A stretch of DNA of 64,000 bases from Methanobacteriota archaeon (GCA_023399215.1 JAEWQJ010000016.1:48312-112311), one strand, 5' to 3'; shown: positions 37,369 through 47,205, counted from the first letter of the stretch. The notes: a model not told the origin generated them from the letters alone. Made by a program: numbers and translations.

Positions 37369-39618
37369 TTACTTTTTAACTGTAATATATTCAGAAATGG
37401 TTTTAGTATTAATGCCAGCAGTATTCTTTACTGTTAAACTGACAGTGTATACTCCTGTCTTTGAATACTTATGAATTGGTTTCTGGAGGTATGACTTTGA
37501 TCCATCTCCAAAGTCCCATTTCCATGAAGTAGGTGAACCTGTGCTTGTGTCAGTAAATTTTACATTCAGTGGTACTTTTCCTGAAGTAGGAGATGCTGAA
37601 AAGGCAGCAACTGGTTTTGTTACCACTTTTATATAGCCTTTTTTTGTTACCGTGTTACTGCCTTGAGCATTCTTTGCTGTTAGACTAACAGTATATATTC
37701 CTGCCTTTGAATACTTGTGAATTGGTTTCTGGAGGTATGACTTTGATCCATCTCCAAAGTCCCATTTCCATGAAGTAGGTGAACCTGTGCTTGTGTCAGT
37801 AAATTTTACATTCAGTGAAGACTTTCCTGAAGTAGGAGAGGCTGAAAAGGCAGCAACTGGTTTTGTTACTACTTTTATATAATTTGTTTTTGTTACTGTG
37901 TTACGTCCTGCCGCATTCTTTACTGTCAAGTTAACAGTATATGTTCCTGCTTTTGAATATTTGTGAATCGGATTCTGAAGGAATGACTTTGATCCATCTC
38001 CAAAGTTCCAGAACCAGGAAGTTGGAGAGCCAGTGCTTGTATCAGCAAATGTTACCTTCAGCGGAGCATTTCCAGAGGTCGGGTTCGCAGAAAAGTTTGC
38101 TACAGGAGATGCACTTCCTGCTGTAGTGAAGGCCTTAATACATACATTCGCATCTGTAACATATGTCGTTATGTCGTCCCAGTTTTGTCCATCAGAACTA
38201 ATAAAACTCTCTCCAGCATTTGCTGTTGCTTTACTACTGTAGCCTGAGGACGGCATTTCTAAGGCAACCGGATAACCATATCCAGAAGTCGTAAGCTTCA
38301 GTACTACTGAAAACTTTTGACCGGCTTTGAGATTAACTTTGGAATCCAGAGGAATCGTGTGGTAGCCTGCATAAGGGATTTTCTCGCTCTTTGAAATAAC
38401 CGGGCCGGCTTGAGTTACAGGGCTGGACGAAACGTCAGTATATATGTAAAGAATATACTTACAGTTTGAGTCTGTAGTATAGAAACTTACGGCTTTGAGA
38501 ATCTCATCGGATTTTGCAGTGAAGATATTTGCACCCCATAGGGTAGTAGAAGTGTCATCTTCGCCGCAATCTGTGACCCATCCAAGTGGGTCATACTGAT
38601 ATATATTTTTATAATTGCCAGTATTTTCTGCCGTGAAGACAGCGTTTGTAATGCCTATATTGGAGTCATAATAAGAAACATAAAAATATCCGTTTTCACC
38701 AAAACCTTTACCCCAACTATTTTTCACGATAAACGCTCCATTTCCGGGCGGAACATGGGTAAAGTTATTCTTATCATATGAATCGTCCCAACCCACAATA
38801 GTCACAGCATGGTCAGAGTACGAAGATCCATCATAGTAAAAACTATTTGTATCATTAGAATAATAATCGTCAAAGTCGTAATCGCCAGTATATATGCCTG
38901 TATCGACGGCTCCGTATTTTTCAATTGCAGATTTTATTTCGTTGTTGTCCGTAGATCCCTGCCTGCTAGGAAGGACTAAAACGTTCTGTACATGTTGGTA
39001 TACAGGAAGTCCTAGTTCATCTGGTGAATATACTGATGAATCACCATAAGGGTCATTACTTTCCTTCACGGGTCCACTCCATCGAGCCAGGTAAGCAGTA
39101 GACATAAGTATATTTCCCCCTTCTGAAAAATCAAACCCTTCTGGAGCATCAGTGGAAAGCACGTTTTTAAGATTATTTTCTGAAAAGTCCCAGCTTTTTC
39201 CAGGCATTAAGTATGACTCCAAAGACCCGTAGGTTGCAAATGTCCAGCAAGTTCCTGCTTTACCCTGATCTTTCACAGGAGTTACTTTGTTCAGCGTTCT
39301 GAGGTCATATCTAGCTGGATAAGATGCCGTGCTGCTAAAAACAGTGCTGAGATGACTAAAATCCACAATTGTGGGGACTAAACCCGTTTTGTGTCCGTCA
39401 ATAGATAGTTGACTGGAAATTTTTTCCTGTTGATACTTTACAAAATCAGGGTTTTTTGGCGCAAATAAAAGCTGTGAAGCTTTGTTATTGTCTGATAAGT
39501 TCGTATCAGCTATCGCTATCGATGAGCTTATAATCAACAGCAGGACAAGAAGTCCGCTGAAGATTACTACCCTTTTTCTTACATTTATATTATTTTTTAT
39601 ATTATATTTTTTCATCAT
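37369..39618 (-). CDS. Secreted papain-family (C1A) protease with three PKD domains
   Basis: A 749-residue protein. A signal segment lies at about residues 16-38, a short propeptide follows, and then a papain-like domain with the oxyanion Gln118 and catalytic Cys124 (VKDQGKAGTCWTFATYGSLE), His270 (SDHAVTIVGW) and Asn300 (KNSWGKGFGENGYF). A beta domain follows (about 320-495, the lectin-like region seen with archaeal C1 proteases). Three PKD domains (about 497-580, 585-667, 670-749) carry WxFGDGSKS motifs. PKD 2 and 3 are nearly identical at DNA level, a recent duplication. It probably acts on extracellular protein, held at the surface through the PKD domains. Confidence 0.93.
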   Translation of the reverse strand: MMKKYNIKNNINVRKRVVIFSGLLVLLLIISSSIAIADTNLSDNNKASQLLFAPKNPDFVKYQQEKISSQLSIDGHKTGLVPTIVDFSHLSTVFSSTASYPARYDLRTLNKVTPVKDQGKAGTCWTFATYGSLESYLMPGKSWDFSENNLKNVLSTDAPEGFDFSEGGNILMSTAYLARWSGPVKESNDPYGDSSVYSPDELGLPVYQHVQNVLVLPSRQGSTDNNEIKSAIEKYGAVDTGIYTGDYDFDDYYSNDTNSFYYDGSSYSDHAVTIVGWDDSYDKNNFTHVPPGNGAFIVKNSWGKGFGENGYFYVSYYDSNIGITNAVFTAENTGNYKNIYQYDPLGWVTDCGEDDTSTTLWGANIFTAKSDEILKAVSFYTTDSNCKYILYIYTDVSSSPVTQAGPVISKSEKIPYAGYHTIPLDSKVNLKAGQKFSVVLKLTTSGYGYPVALEMPSSGYSSKATANAGESFISSDGQNWDDITTYVTDANVCIKAFTTAGSASPVANFSANPTSGNAPLKVTFADTSTGSPTSWFWNFGDGSKSFLQNPIHKYSKAGTYTVNLTVKNAAGRNTVTKTNYIKVVTKPVAAFSASPTSGKSSLNVKFTDTSTGSPTSWKWDFGDGSKSYLQKPIHKYSKAGIYTVSLTAKNAQGSNTVTKKGYIKVVTKPVAAFSASPTSGKVPLNVKFTDTSTGSPTSWKWDFGDGSKSYLQKPIHKYSKTGVYTVSLTVKNTAGINTKTISEYITVKK

Positions 39619-39870
39619 GATTAGAGCCTTCCCTATATCATTCAGGCCATTTTATAATAATAGATATTTTAATATATGCCACTTCATGCATATATTATCC
39701 ATCAAATTAATGTTTCAAAAATTTCGATTATAATTTTTATATATATTCTAATTATTTTGATAAATGAGTAAAATAATAAAATAGTTTTCTTTATATAGTC
39801 TTTGTGACTTATATGATGACCAATTTATATCCGATTGGTATTATATATTTCAACATCATATGTTTATATA

Positions 39871-40141
39871 ATGAGAAAACGAGGTCCAAAACCACAAATT
39901 CTTTGACGTTGCTTGTCCGAACAAAAACTGCAAGCTCTATGGTCTTACTAACCAGGGCAATATTACTGGAAATGGAACTTACATAAGTCGTGGAAAGAAA
40001 ACAAGAAGATATGTTTGTCAAGATATGTTTGTCACCGGTGTGACAATTATTCAATGATCATACAGATACTTTTTATCACAATTAAGACCTGGATGTACCC
40101 AAGATAGAAATGGACGAACAAAGGTTTCAAAAGAACAATAA
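39871..40141 (+). pseudogene. Transposase remnant with CPNxNC zinc-finger start
   Basis: In one frame the region reads DVACPNKNCKLYGLTNQGNI and GTYISRGKKTRRYVCQ, the N-terminal zinc-binding part of IS1/ISNCY-like archaeal transposases. In another frame it continues towards HTDTF and NLRPGCTQDRNGRTKVS. It has several breaks, no terminal repeats were found, and the catalytic core is absent. Confidence 0.6.
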
Positions 40142-40185
40142 AAGACAATTGAATTGAAAACTCATTATAATCTGAGGAAATCGGG

Positions 40186-40923
40186 ATGAGGAAAAATGAC
40201 AGAATCAGTGCCTGTGGCAGGACTCTAAATTACGAGATCGTATACAGTAAAAAGCGAAAGACAGCAGCTATTTTAGTCCGCCCGGACATGAGAGTCGAGT
40301 TTCGGGCACCTCAGGGTCTGAGTGCGGATACTATTCGGGGAATGGTTGAAGGAAAAGCTCGGTGGATATTTAAAAAGCTTGAATGGTTTGAGGCAAACAG
40401 ACTGCCTAATCAAAAAAAGCAGTATTGTGAAGGGGAAGTTTATCTTTATCTGGGCAGAGAATATCCTCTGAGAATCACACCCGTGAATAACATTAAAAAA
40501 CCTATGGTTTTTTTCAAGAATTCCGAACTCACGGTTGAGATTTCTGAGAATACTTCTGAAGATCAGATTCCTTTTCTGGTGAAAGAAGCTGTCTGGAATT
40601 TTTATAGCGAACGTGCCGAGGAAGAAGTTGAGAAGCTTCTGAATATTTACTCGAAAAAATTCGGGGTATCCACTCCGGTTTTTAAGGTAAAGTACCAGAA
40701 AAAGCGCTGGGGGAGCTGTTCTACAAAGAATGTATTGAGGATAAATTTCCAGCTTATAATGGCCCCGCCGAAGCAGCTTGAGTACGTAGTAGTGCACGAA
40801 CTCTGTCACGTAAAAGAGAAAAATCATTCTGCAAGGTTCTGGAAACTTGTCCAAGAACTCATGCCTGATTATGAAAAATACAGGAATAGCCTGAAAAAAG
40901 ACGGCTGGAAATATGTTCTTTGA
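40186..40923 (+). CDS. YgjP/WLM-type zinc metallopeptidase domain protein
   Basis: A 245-residue cytosolic protein of the M48-like YgjP (DUF45) family. The N-terminal part (YSKKRKTAAILVRPDMRVEF, APQGLS) is typical. VKYQKKRWGSCSTKN then INFQLIMAPP precede the active site HELCHVKEKNHSARFW, with HExxH-like HELCH and a second His seven residues on. Often found near restriction-modification genes in bacteria; here it is alone. Physiological substrate unknown. Confidence 0.92.
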   Translation: MRKNDRISACGRTLNYEIVYSKKRKTAAILVRPDMRVEFRAPQGLSADTIRGMVEGKARWIFKKLEWFEANRLPNQKKQYCEGEVYLYLGREYPLRITPVNNIKKPMVFFKNSELTVEISENTSEDQIPFLVKEAVWNFYSERAEEEVEKLLNIYSKKFGVSTPVFKVKYQKKRWGSCSTKNVLRINFQLIMAPPKQLEYVVVHELCHVKEKNHSARFWKLVQELMPDYEKYRNSLKKDGWKYVL

Positions 40924-40944
40924 AGCCAGTAAAAATAATCTAAC

Positions 40945-41031
40945 TTGATGAGTGGTTTGTAACTCTATGAGTGGTTTGTAAGCCAGCACAACTAATACTA
41001 ACTCTATGAGTGGTTTGTAACTTTATGAGAG
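40945..41031. repeat. 20-21-bp repeat AACTCTATGAGTGGTTTGTA
   Basis: Four imperfect copies, partly separated by about 20 unrelated bases, begin 20 bp after the metallopeptidase stop. Confidence 0.75.
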
Positions 41032-41475
41032 ATTTGTATTGAGATACTTTATGACTTTATAACTTGAAACACTGAATATAATGAAAATATATTACAGACT
41101 TATCCAACTTGCAGTATAAAATTTATTAATATCCTAATATATAAAATTATAGTATACTTTTTGATACCTTCATATTATATATTCAAAAAGCGATCATAAG
41201 TACGGATATCTGAGAAGGTGCGCTTCAAAACAAATTAAGAGTTTTGATAGACTCTCTAACCTCGTCCTTTACAGATGCCCATTCTCTATACACACCATTT
41301 TTTATTTTTTTTCAATTTTATATTGAGCTTATCCCAAAAGCTACTTTACTCTTACTCGTTGGGAATTCTTAGAATTGTTTTCACGATCATGAGCTTGATT
41401 GATTATTCAAAATACAGGGCACAAGAAGCAAATTTCAAGTTTTGGAATGAGCTCTATAAAAATAGTATTTTTAAA

Positions 41476-41495
41476 GTCCAGATGTGAATCTGGAC
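41476..41495. terminator. Perfect 8-bp-stem hairpin
   Basis: GTCCAGAT, loop GTGA, ATCTGGAC. It lies in the spacer 185 bp beyond the stop of the minus-strand TatC gene; too far to be an obvious terminator, so its role is open. Confidence 0.35.
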
Positions 41496-41508
41496 TACTG
41501 AATAATTC

Positions 41509-41631
41509 ATGGTCTTAATTGAAGTTAACTTGCATATTATCACACATTTATGGTCTTAATCGAAGTTAACTTGCACATTATCACACATTTATGGTCTTAA
41601 TTAAAGTTAACTTGCACATTATCACACTTTA
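41509..41631. repeat. 41-bp tandem repeat, three copies
   Basis: Three head-to-tail copies (ATGGTCTTAATTGAAGTTAA type, differing at a few bases), ending 50 bp before the stop of the TatC gene. No gene lies in 40924-41680 that I trust. Confidence 0.9.
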
Positions 41632-41680
41632 TTTTACTTTTAGATCCCTGAACTGCACTTATTCTATCACTTTTCTTTCT

Positions 41681-42463
41681 TTAGTTTCTTCTTGTAATCC
41701 CTACTGCAGTTGCTGAAGGATCAGAATTGGGAAGTCGATTCTTTACTCCAACAACCCGCACAACCACCATACTGATCTCAAAGAAAATCACCATAGGCAC
41801 GGCAACCATTATCTGACTGAAAACATCGGGAGGAGTGATAATGGCTCCTGCGACTAAGAACAGAATGTATATATGCTTGCGGTAGGTCGCAAGAGTACTA
41901 TATTTTACATATCCGTTACGGGTCAAGAAAGTAAGAACTATTGGAAGTTCAAAGATCAACCCAAAGATTGCTGTGCATGAAGCTGCAAATGAAATAAACT
42001 TAAAGATCGAATAAGTTGCAGTCACTCCTGAGACTGCTGCATCCATGTAAAGGTATTTCAGAAAGAGAGGCAACATGATAACGTAAGCGTATGAAGCCCC
42101 AAGAATGAACATGACGATGAACGCTAAACTCAGGAAGGTAAACTGCCCCTTTCCAATAGATACTGGAACTTTAATAGAGTACTGCTTCGAGATAGCCCTA
42201 TAAGCATAGAACGCAATAATAGGCAGGATAAGGAGCACTCCTATTATGATAGAGAGCTTTAGCTTCAGCATCATTACTTCAAGGGGAGACACATAAACCA
42301 GCTTTGCGCCCTCTGGGAGAAGGTCAACTTTCATTCTCTCAATTATAGGACCTGTAAACTGGAAAGAGAGAATAATGCCTGCAATAAAAACCCCGAAAAT
42401 CACAAGTAACTTATTTCGCAGGGTCAGCAGGATTACACTGAGGTTTTCAATGGCTTCAGACAT
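41681..42463 (-). CDS. tatC: TatC-like Sec-independent translocase subunit
   Basis: A 260-residue membrane protein with six hydrophobic segments in the TatC arrangement. SPLEVMMLKLKLSIIIGVLL matches the conserved SPLE-x-F-x-x-x-K segment after the first loop, and GAIITPPDVFSQIMVAVPM is the conserved TPPD motif before the last helices. The N-terminus (VILLTLRNKLLVIFGVF) replaces the usual HLxELRxR and lacks the His-Leu-x-Glu core, a divergence from typical TatC. It is oriented away from the other tat genes. Two TatC paralogues with different signal preferences are plausible. Confidence 0.88.
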   Translation of the reverse strand: MSEAIENLSVILLTLRNKLLVIFGVFIAGIILSFQFTGPIIERMKVDLLPEGAKLVYVSPLEVMMLKLKLSIIIGVLLILPIIAFYAYRAISKQYSIKVPVSIGKGQFTFLSLAFIVMFILGASYAYVIMLPLFLKYLYMDAAVSGVTATYSIFKFISFAASCTAIFGLIFELPIVLTFLTRNGYVKYSTLATYRKHIYILFLVAGAIITPPDVFSQIMVAVPMVIFFEISMVVVRVVGVKNRLPNSDPSATAVGITRRN

Positions 42464-43205
42464 ATGGAGTACCTATCCGGAAAAGCAAAAGAAAGTTCTT
42501 TATCCCAGTTAAGGGAACTCTTATTCACTGCAGGGATTTTTAGCAGCAACTCTCTTTTTACCTATTTTGTTTTTTCGCTTTGGGTTTATCCGGCTCTTTT
42601 CATGGAATCCTTCAAATATTTCCTGAAACTGCCAGCCATTCAGGAGGAATTCGATTATCGGAAGCCACAAAGTTCGAGTACGGAAACAATGGTGTTCAAG
42701 TACCGGGAAATAGTAGTTATCTTAAAAATTTATAATAAGGACATTATATTTATTATCTTAGTCAGGTTATAGTAATTATCTTAATTGAGTTACACCAATT
42801 ACCATAACTATATTATACAAATTCTCAACTAATTTATATTATTAGTTACGATATGTATATTATATAAATTATCTTAATTAAGTTATACTAATACCTTAAC
42901 CGGATTAAGATAGTTTGTTTAATCTGGTTATATGTTTGTTTAATCTGGTTATATTAATCATTTTAAGTGTTTCTATTATAAAGTGTTTCTATTATAATGA
43001 CTCGGGTGACATAAATCTTCATATATGCCACTATCAGGTTATGCAAATATATAGTAGAAAGATATTGTGAAAAAGAACCATAAGCTGCATCCCGAAGATC
43101 TCCTGCACCTGAGAACCGGAATATCTCGAATGGGCTGCAGATTCACATTTAATATTATGTTCAGATATTAATATATTTATCCAGGTACACATAAGAGCGG
43201 AAAAA
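42464..43205. other. Divergent promoter spacer between two tatC genes
   Basis: 742 bp, very A+T-rich, with duplicated short phrases (TTTGTTTAATCTGGTTATAT twice near 42930; AAAGTGTTTCTATTAT twice near 42980). It must hold the promoters of both tatC genes. A frame of 102 codons beginning at 42464 overlaps one promoter and is not believed. Confidence 0.5.
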
Positions 43206-43988
43206 ATGGACTCACAGCACACAGCCAACGGAACAACAGCTCCTAACGAAAAAACATCGGGAATCAATTCATATGTCTCCGGTGTTCCGGGAGATGTCGA
43301 AGAACCCATTACGTTCCATCTGTTAGAGCTGAGGAACCGGTTGGCAATTGTTTTAATCTGGCTTTTTCTGGGAATAATTCTCGCTTACCCATTCTCGGCA
43401 AAAGGGATGTTGCTTATCTGGAAGGAATTTATAAGTACTGACATTTACATGACAGCATACTCGCCCCTTGAATGGATCTTTGCTCGCCTCAAGCTCTGTC
43501 TTGTATTCGCCCTTGCAATCTCGATTCCGCAGTTATTCTATCAGCTTTACAGGTTTGCAGGCAAGGGACTTTATCCTCATGAGAAGCGCTTTTTCCTCAA
43601 GGTCATCCCTGCATCTTTCCTGCTTTTCATCTTCGGGGTCGTTATAGGTTACTTTATCGTCCTGCCTGTAATGTTCAAGTACATTCTATTTTACTCAGGC
43701 GATGCGGCTACAGCGCAGCTTTCCGTTCAGGATACTCTCTCAGCAGTAACCACAATCCTGGCAGGTTTCGGCATCGTATTCCAGCTCCCCCTGCTTGTGG
43801 TTTTTGCCGTGAAAATGGGACTTATAGAATACCAGACGCTTAAAAAGCAGAGAATACTGGTCTACAGTGTGATTATGGCAGTTTCACTATTTCTTTCGCC
43901 TGATCCTACATTCATTGCCCAGATCCTTGTGGCGTTTTTACTGGTAGTCCTCTTTGAGTTCAGCCTGTTACTTATCAGGCTATTTTGA
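43206..43988 (+). CDS. tatC: TatC Sec-independent protein translocase
   Basis: A 260-residue TatC. A hydrophilic N-terminal extension (about 30 residues) precedes ITFHLLELRNRLAIVLIWLF, the classical H-x-x-E-L-R-x-R motif. SPLEWIFARLKLCLVFALAI and the six membrane segments follow, with FLSPDPTFIAQILVAFL at the TPPD position. TatC binds the twin-arginine signal and recruits TatA. Two tatA genes lie directly downstream on the same strand (130 and 750 bp away), so this is the core Tat locus. It differs clearly from the paralogue at 41681. Confidence 0.93.
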   Translation: MDSQHTANGTTAPNEKTSGINSYVSGVPGDVEEPITFHLLELRNRLAIVLIWLFLGIILAYPFSAKGMLLIWKEFISTDIYMTAYSPLEWIFARLKLCLVFALAISIPQLFYQLYRFAGKGLYPHEKRFFLKVIPASFLLFIFGVVIGYFIVLPVMFKYILFYSGDAATAQLSVQDTLSAVTTILAGFGIVFQLPLLVVFAVKMGLIEYQTLKKQRILVYSVIMAVSLFLSPDPTFIAQILVAFLLVVLFEFSLLLIRLF

Positions 43989-44087
43989 TAGCCAGTTTTC
44001 CTATTTATGAGAGTTTTTATTTTTAAAAACAGATGTTTTTAAAATAATCTCAGAATAAGCCAGTTCACCGATTTTGCTACAAGAACT

Positions 44088-44096
44088 TTTATATTA
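44088..44096 (+). promoter_or_regulatory. TATA box of a probably leaderless tatA
   Basis: TTTATATTA lies 22-30 bp before the ATG at 44118. No ribosome-binding site is seen, so transcription probably starts at or next to the start codon. Confidence 0.5.
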
Positions 44097-44117
44097 GATT
44101 GTTGATAATAGCCATTA

Positions 44118-44513
44118 ATGATAGGTACACCAGAATTGATAGCAATTCTTGTTGCTGCTCTCTTTCTCTTTGGGCCCCAGAAGCTTCCTGAGCTTGCACG
44201 GTCTTTAGGAAGTGCGATGGGAGAGTTTAAAAAAGCCCAGCGCGCTTCTGAGCTTGAGCTCAATCAATTCGATGCCTATACCCGAAAGGCTGCAAATACC
44301 GCCGCTTCTGAGAAAAAAGAGAAAGAGAAGGAACAAAAAGAAACTCCAAGTAGTAAAGAAGCAAAAACCAATACAGAGCTGAAAATCGATACAGAGCTGA
44401 ATACCGGTACAGAGCTGAAAACCGATACAGAGCTGAAAACCGGTACAGACCTGGAAAATAAGCCGGAAGCTGGAAAATCTATCTCTGAACAAGAAGAGCC
44501 TCGAAAAAGCTGA
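44118..44513 (+). CDS. tatA: TatA/E-type translocase subunit with repeat tail
   Basis: A 131-residue TatA. The N-terminal IGTPELIAILVAALFLFGPQ is the short membrane helix with the family FGPxKLPEL turn, followed by the amphipathic helix ARSLGSAMGEFKKAQRASE. The tail (about residues 65-131) is charged and holds six units of TELKTDTELKTG type, encoded by a 24-bp tandem repeat, so it is longer than usual. It has its own TATA box at 44088 and seems leaderless. TatA forms the pore-like assembly for folded protein export. Confidence 0.92.
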   Translation: MIGTPELIAILVAALFLFGPQKLPELARSLGSAMGEFKKAQRASELELNQFDAYTRKAANTAASEKKEKEKEQKETPSSKEAKTNTELKIDTELNTGTELKTDTELKTGTDLENKPEAGKSISEQEEPRKS

Positions 44514-44741
44514 AGCATTGGGACCAAGCTAAGATAAAAGGAGATATATAAAGAGATAGACTGAATAGATCAAAATCAAATAGAAAAAAATAAATATAAA
44601 ATATTTAAAATATAAATGGAAATAGAAACTTTATATAGCATAAAAAATCTTAGCTTAATTTATAGATATTTTCAATTTATTAGATCATTATTACTGCTGA
44701 ATTTTACTTATTTAAGAAAACGAAAAGCTTGAGGTTAAGCC

Positions 44742-45047
44742 ATGATAGGTCCACAAGAACTTATACCGATTTTCGCAATAATTGTACTCCTTTTTGGGGC
44801 TTCCAAACTTCCCGAACTTGCAAGATCCATGGGAAGTTCAGTAGGCGAATTCAAGAAAGCTCAGAAGGAATCCGAACTAAGCCTTAAGGAATTTGAAAAA
44901 TCCATAACAGACCCCATAACTCCAAAGAGCAAGGTACAGGAAACTGCCCAGAAACTCGGGATTGACATAAGAGGAAAGACCGATGATCAGCTTCTGGAGG
45001 AGATCCAGAAAGCCGCAGAAAAGCCAAAAGAGGTCTCAGAACCCTGA
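44742..45047 (+). CDS. tatA: TatA/E-type translocase subunit
   Basis: A 101-residue second TatA. IGPQELIPIFAIIVLLFGAS and KLPELARSMGSSVGEFKKAQ give the helix, hinge and amphipathic helix. The C-terminal tail is short and different from the 44118 copy. GAGG lies nine bases upstream of ATG 44742, so unlike its neighbour it has a normal leader. Either copy could pair with either TatC. Confidence 0.92.
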   Translation: MIGPQELIPIFAIIVLLFGASKLPELARSMGSSVGEFKKAQKESELSLKEFEKSITDPITPKSKVQETAQKLGIDIRGKTDDQLLEEIQKAAEKPKEVSEP

Positions 45048-45201
45048 AAAATCCTGAAAAGTGAATTTCTTTTTTCTTTTCATGGCATTATTCCAGGTTT
45101 AACCTTTTTTAATGAAATTTCTCTTTTTTATTTTAACCGCAATTTTTATTTTTTGTCCTACCAGAATAAGGGTAGTGAAACAACTTAATAGGAGTGTTTC
45201 T

Positions 45202-45723
45202 GTGGCAGAGCTAATCACTGAAGTCGACAACAACGATAACTTTCTCGGGCTGCGCGAACGAGAGGAGTTTTATTCGGGAAAGTATATTCACAGGGCTTCC
45301 CAACTTATCCTGCTTAACCCTGAAAATAAAATGCTTATCCAGAAAAGGGCACCTCAAAAACGGTGGTTTCCGGGCCGTTATACATACTCGGTAAGCGGTA
45401 CTGTAGCAAATGAGTCTTATGAATCCTGCATGGCACGGGAAATGCTTGAAGAAATAGGAATCTCGGTTCCATTCCAAAAATTATTTAAAATTCCCTGCGT
45501 CGTCGAAAACAAAGGAGCCTTCCATATGGTATTTTCAGGCCTTTGTTCGGAAAAAAATGCAAGCTTAATTCAGCCTGACCCGGAAGAAGCCGTATCTGTA
45601 GAATGGGTTGAACTTGAAGAACTGCATAGGGCTGTCAAAACTGAACCTGAGAAATATACGCCGTCCCTGAGAGAAGGAATTATAAAAATTTTCCACGAAG
45701 GGTGCGAAAAATATATTTTTTGA
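45202..45723 (+). CDS. NUDIX hydrolase (isopentenyl-isomerase-like group)
   Basis: About 173 residues from GTG 45202, which follows AGGAGTG by five bases; an ATG at 45112 would add an unrelated hydrophobic stretch and has no ribosome-binding site. The opening VDNNDNFLGLREREEFYSGK and IHRASQLILLNPENKMLIQK match NUDIX proteins of the type-1 IPP isomerase/YfcD group. The Nudix box is SGTVANESYESCMAREMLEE; the RExxEE core is present but the loop between Gly and Glu is one residue shorter than the consensus. Substrate unknown. Confidence 0.88.
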   Translation: MAELITEVDNNDNFLGLREREEFYSGKYIHRASQLILLNPENKMLIQKRAPQKRWFPGRYTYSVSGTVANESYESCMAREMLEEIGISVPFQKLFKIPCVVENKGAFHMVFSGLCSEKNASLIQPDPEEAVSVEWVELEELHRAVKTEPEKYTPSLREGIIKIFHEGCEKYIF

Positions 45724-45889
45724 GATCTAATGGAACTCTCTCAGTGAGAATACAGATTGGTTCAGTAGAGAATACATGATTGGTTCAGTAAAGAATACCT
45801 AACTGGCAAATTTGCGGTTTTGCCCTGGAGTTTCTTACCGATTCTTGTCTGGTGCTTTATTCTTATCTGTCGTTTGCTGAATACTCCGC

Positions 45890-46954
45890 TTAATATCCGT
45901 ATTCACCCGGTGCATGTTTTGGACTGACATATTCACCTACTATGGGAATGTGTTCCCCACATTTCGGGCAGGTTTTCTCAGGTGTGATCTCATACTTTTC
46001 AATGTCGAAATAGCCACGCTTAATTAACATTTTTCCGCAGTTCGGGCAGAAAGTATTGTTGCGGTCACTGCCAGGAACGTTGCCCATGTAAACATACTTC
46101 ATCCCTTCCTCAGTTGCAATTTTACAGGCTTCCTGCATGGTTTTTACAGGCGTCGGGTAGAGGTCCTGCATTTTGTACTGGGGATGGAAACGGGTAAAAT
46201 GCAGGGGGGTCTCAGGTCCGAGATTTTTATACACCCATTTTGAGAGTTCCCTTATTTCATCAAGGGAATCGTTTACACTTGGAATAATGAGGTTTGTAAT
46301 CTCAACATGGATTCCAAGTTGTTTTGCAAGGGCAGAAGCCTCGAGCACAGGGGCGAGTTTTGCGCTGGCGACATCGTGATAGAATTTTTCAGTGAATGCT
46401 TTGATATCGATATTCGCGGCATCCAGATAGGGCGCTATATGCCTGAGGGCATCAGGCGTCATATAACCATTTGTCACATAGATTGTTCCAAGCCCTGCCT
46501 CTTTTGCCAGTTTTGCACACTCGTAGGTATACTCGTGCCAGATTGTAGGCTCATTATAGGTCCAGGCAATGGAGCTTGAACGTGAGAAAAGCGCCTTTTC
46601 AATAAGTTCGTCAGGTAGAATATCCATTGTGTAAGCATCTTCCAGGCAGACCTGAGAAATCGACCAGTTCTGGCAGTGCTTACATCGGAAATTGCACCCT
46701 ATTGACCCGACAGAATAAGCATAAGACCCTGGATAAAAGTGATAAAGAGGTTTTTTTTCTACAGGGTCAACCGCCTCGCTTGAAACCGTCCCATATATAA
46801 GAGTATATAGTTTTCCATCCCTGTTTTCCCGGACTTTGCAAAAGCCCCTTTTTCCCTGGGAAATTTTGCAACTATGGGCACAGAGCTTGCAGTGTACTTT
46901 ATTATCTCCGATTTTCTCGTAGAGCATGGCTTCTTTTATCACAGCAATCCCCAT
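45890..46954 (-). CDS. amrS: AmmeMemoRadiSam system radical SAM enzyme (AmrS)
   Basis: A 354-residue radical SAM protein. The N-terminal Cys-rich part (CKLCAHSCKISQGKRGFCKV) is followed by the cluster motif SIGCNFRCKHCQNW. The SPASM-less TIM barrel includes SSIAWTYNEPTIWHEYTYEC and VTNGYMTPDALRHIAPYLDA, exactly the AmrS pattern. A C-terminal rubredoxin-like zinc segment (CPNCGKML ... CPKCGEH) closes it. The family is tied to a widespread AMMECR1/Memo/radical-SAM set of unknown function; the other two genes are not in this window. Confidence 0.93.
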   Translation of the reverse strand: MGIAVIKEAMLYEKIGDNKVHCKLCAHSCKISQGKRGFCKVRENRDGKLYTLIYGTVSSEAVDPVEKKPLYHFYPGSYAYSVGSIGCNFRCKHCQNWSISQVCLEDAYTMDILPDELIEKALFSRSSSIAWTYNEPTIWHEYTYECAKLAKEAGLGTIYVTNGYMTPDALRHIAPYLDAANIDIKAFTEKFYHDVASAKLAPVLEASALAKQLGIHVEITNLIIPSVNDSLDEIRELSKWVYKNLGPETPLHFTRFHPQYKMQDLYPTPVKTMQEACKIATEEGMKYVYMGNVPGSDRNNTFCPNCGKMLIKRGYFDIEKYEITPEKTCPKCGEHIPIVGEYVSPKHAPGEYGY

Positions 46955-47087
46955 CTAGAAATTGTTTTGCAGCATAATAACGTTGCTGTTTCAGATTTTT
47001 TCAGTTTTTCAGAAAGAAATTGTCAACTTATGGGTAAGTTTCTGCACCTGGTAATGTTATCTGGGACAATAGGGTTTAAAACAATAC

Positions 47088-47205
47088 GATCTGGAACAAA
47101 ACGATCTGGAACAAAGCGATCTGGTACGATAAGGCTTAAAATAACATGATCCGAAACAATGTGGTCCGAAACAATGTGGTCCGAAACAATGCGATCCGAA
47201 ACAAT
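47088..47205. repeat. 15-bp tandem repeat, about eight copies
   Basis: Units of GATCTGGAACAAAAC, grading into GATCCGAAACAATGT, in two sub-blocks. The spacer 46955-47335 holds no gene. Confidence 0.85.

Noticed and set aside
41275..41487. 70-codon frame near the TatC gene
   Set aside because: No ribosome-binding site and poor composition; ends in a hairpin. Not convincing.
42464..42772. 102-codon plus-strand frame
   Set aside because: Starts exactly at the beginning of the divergent tatC and fills its promoter; no homology recognised.
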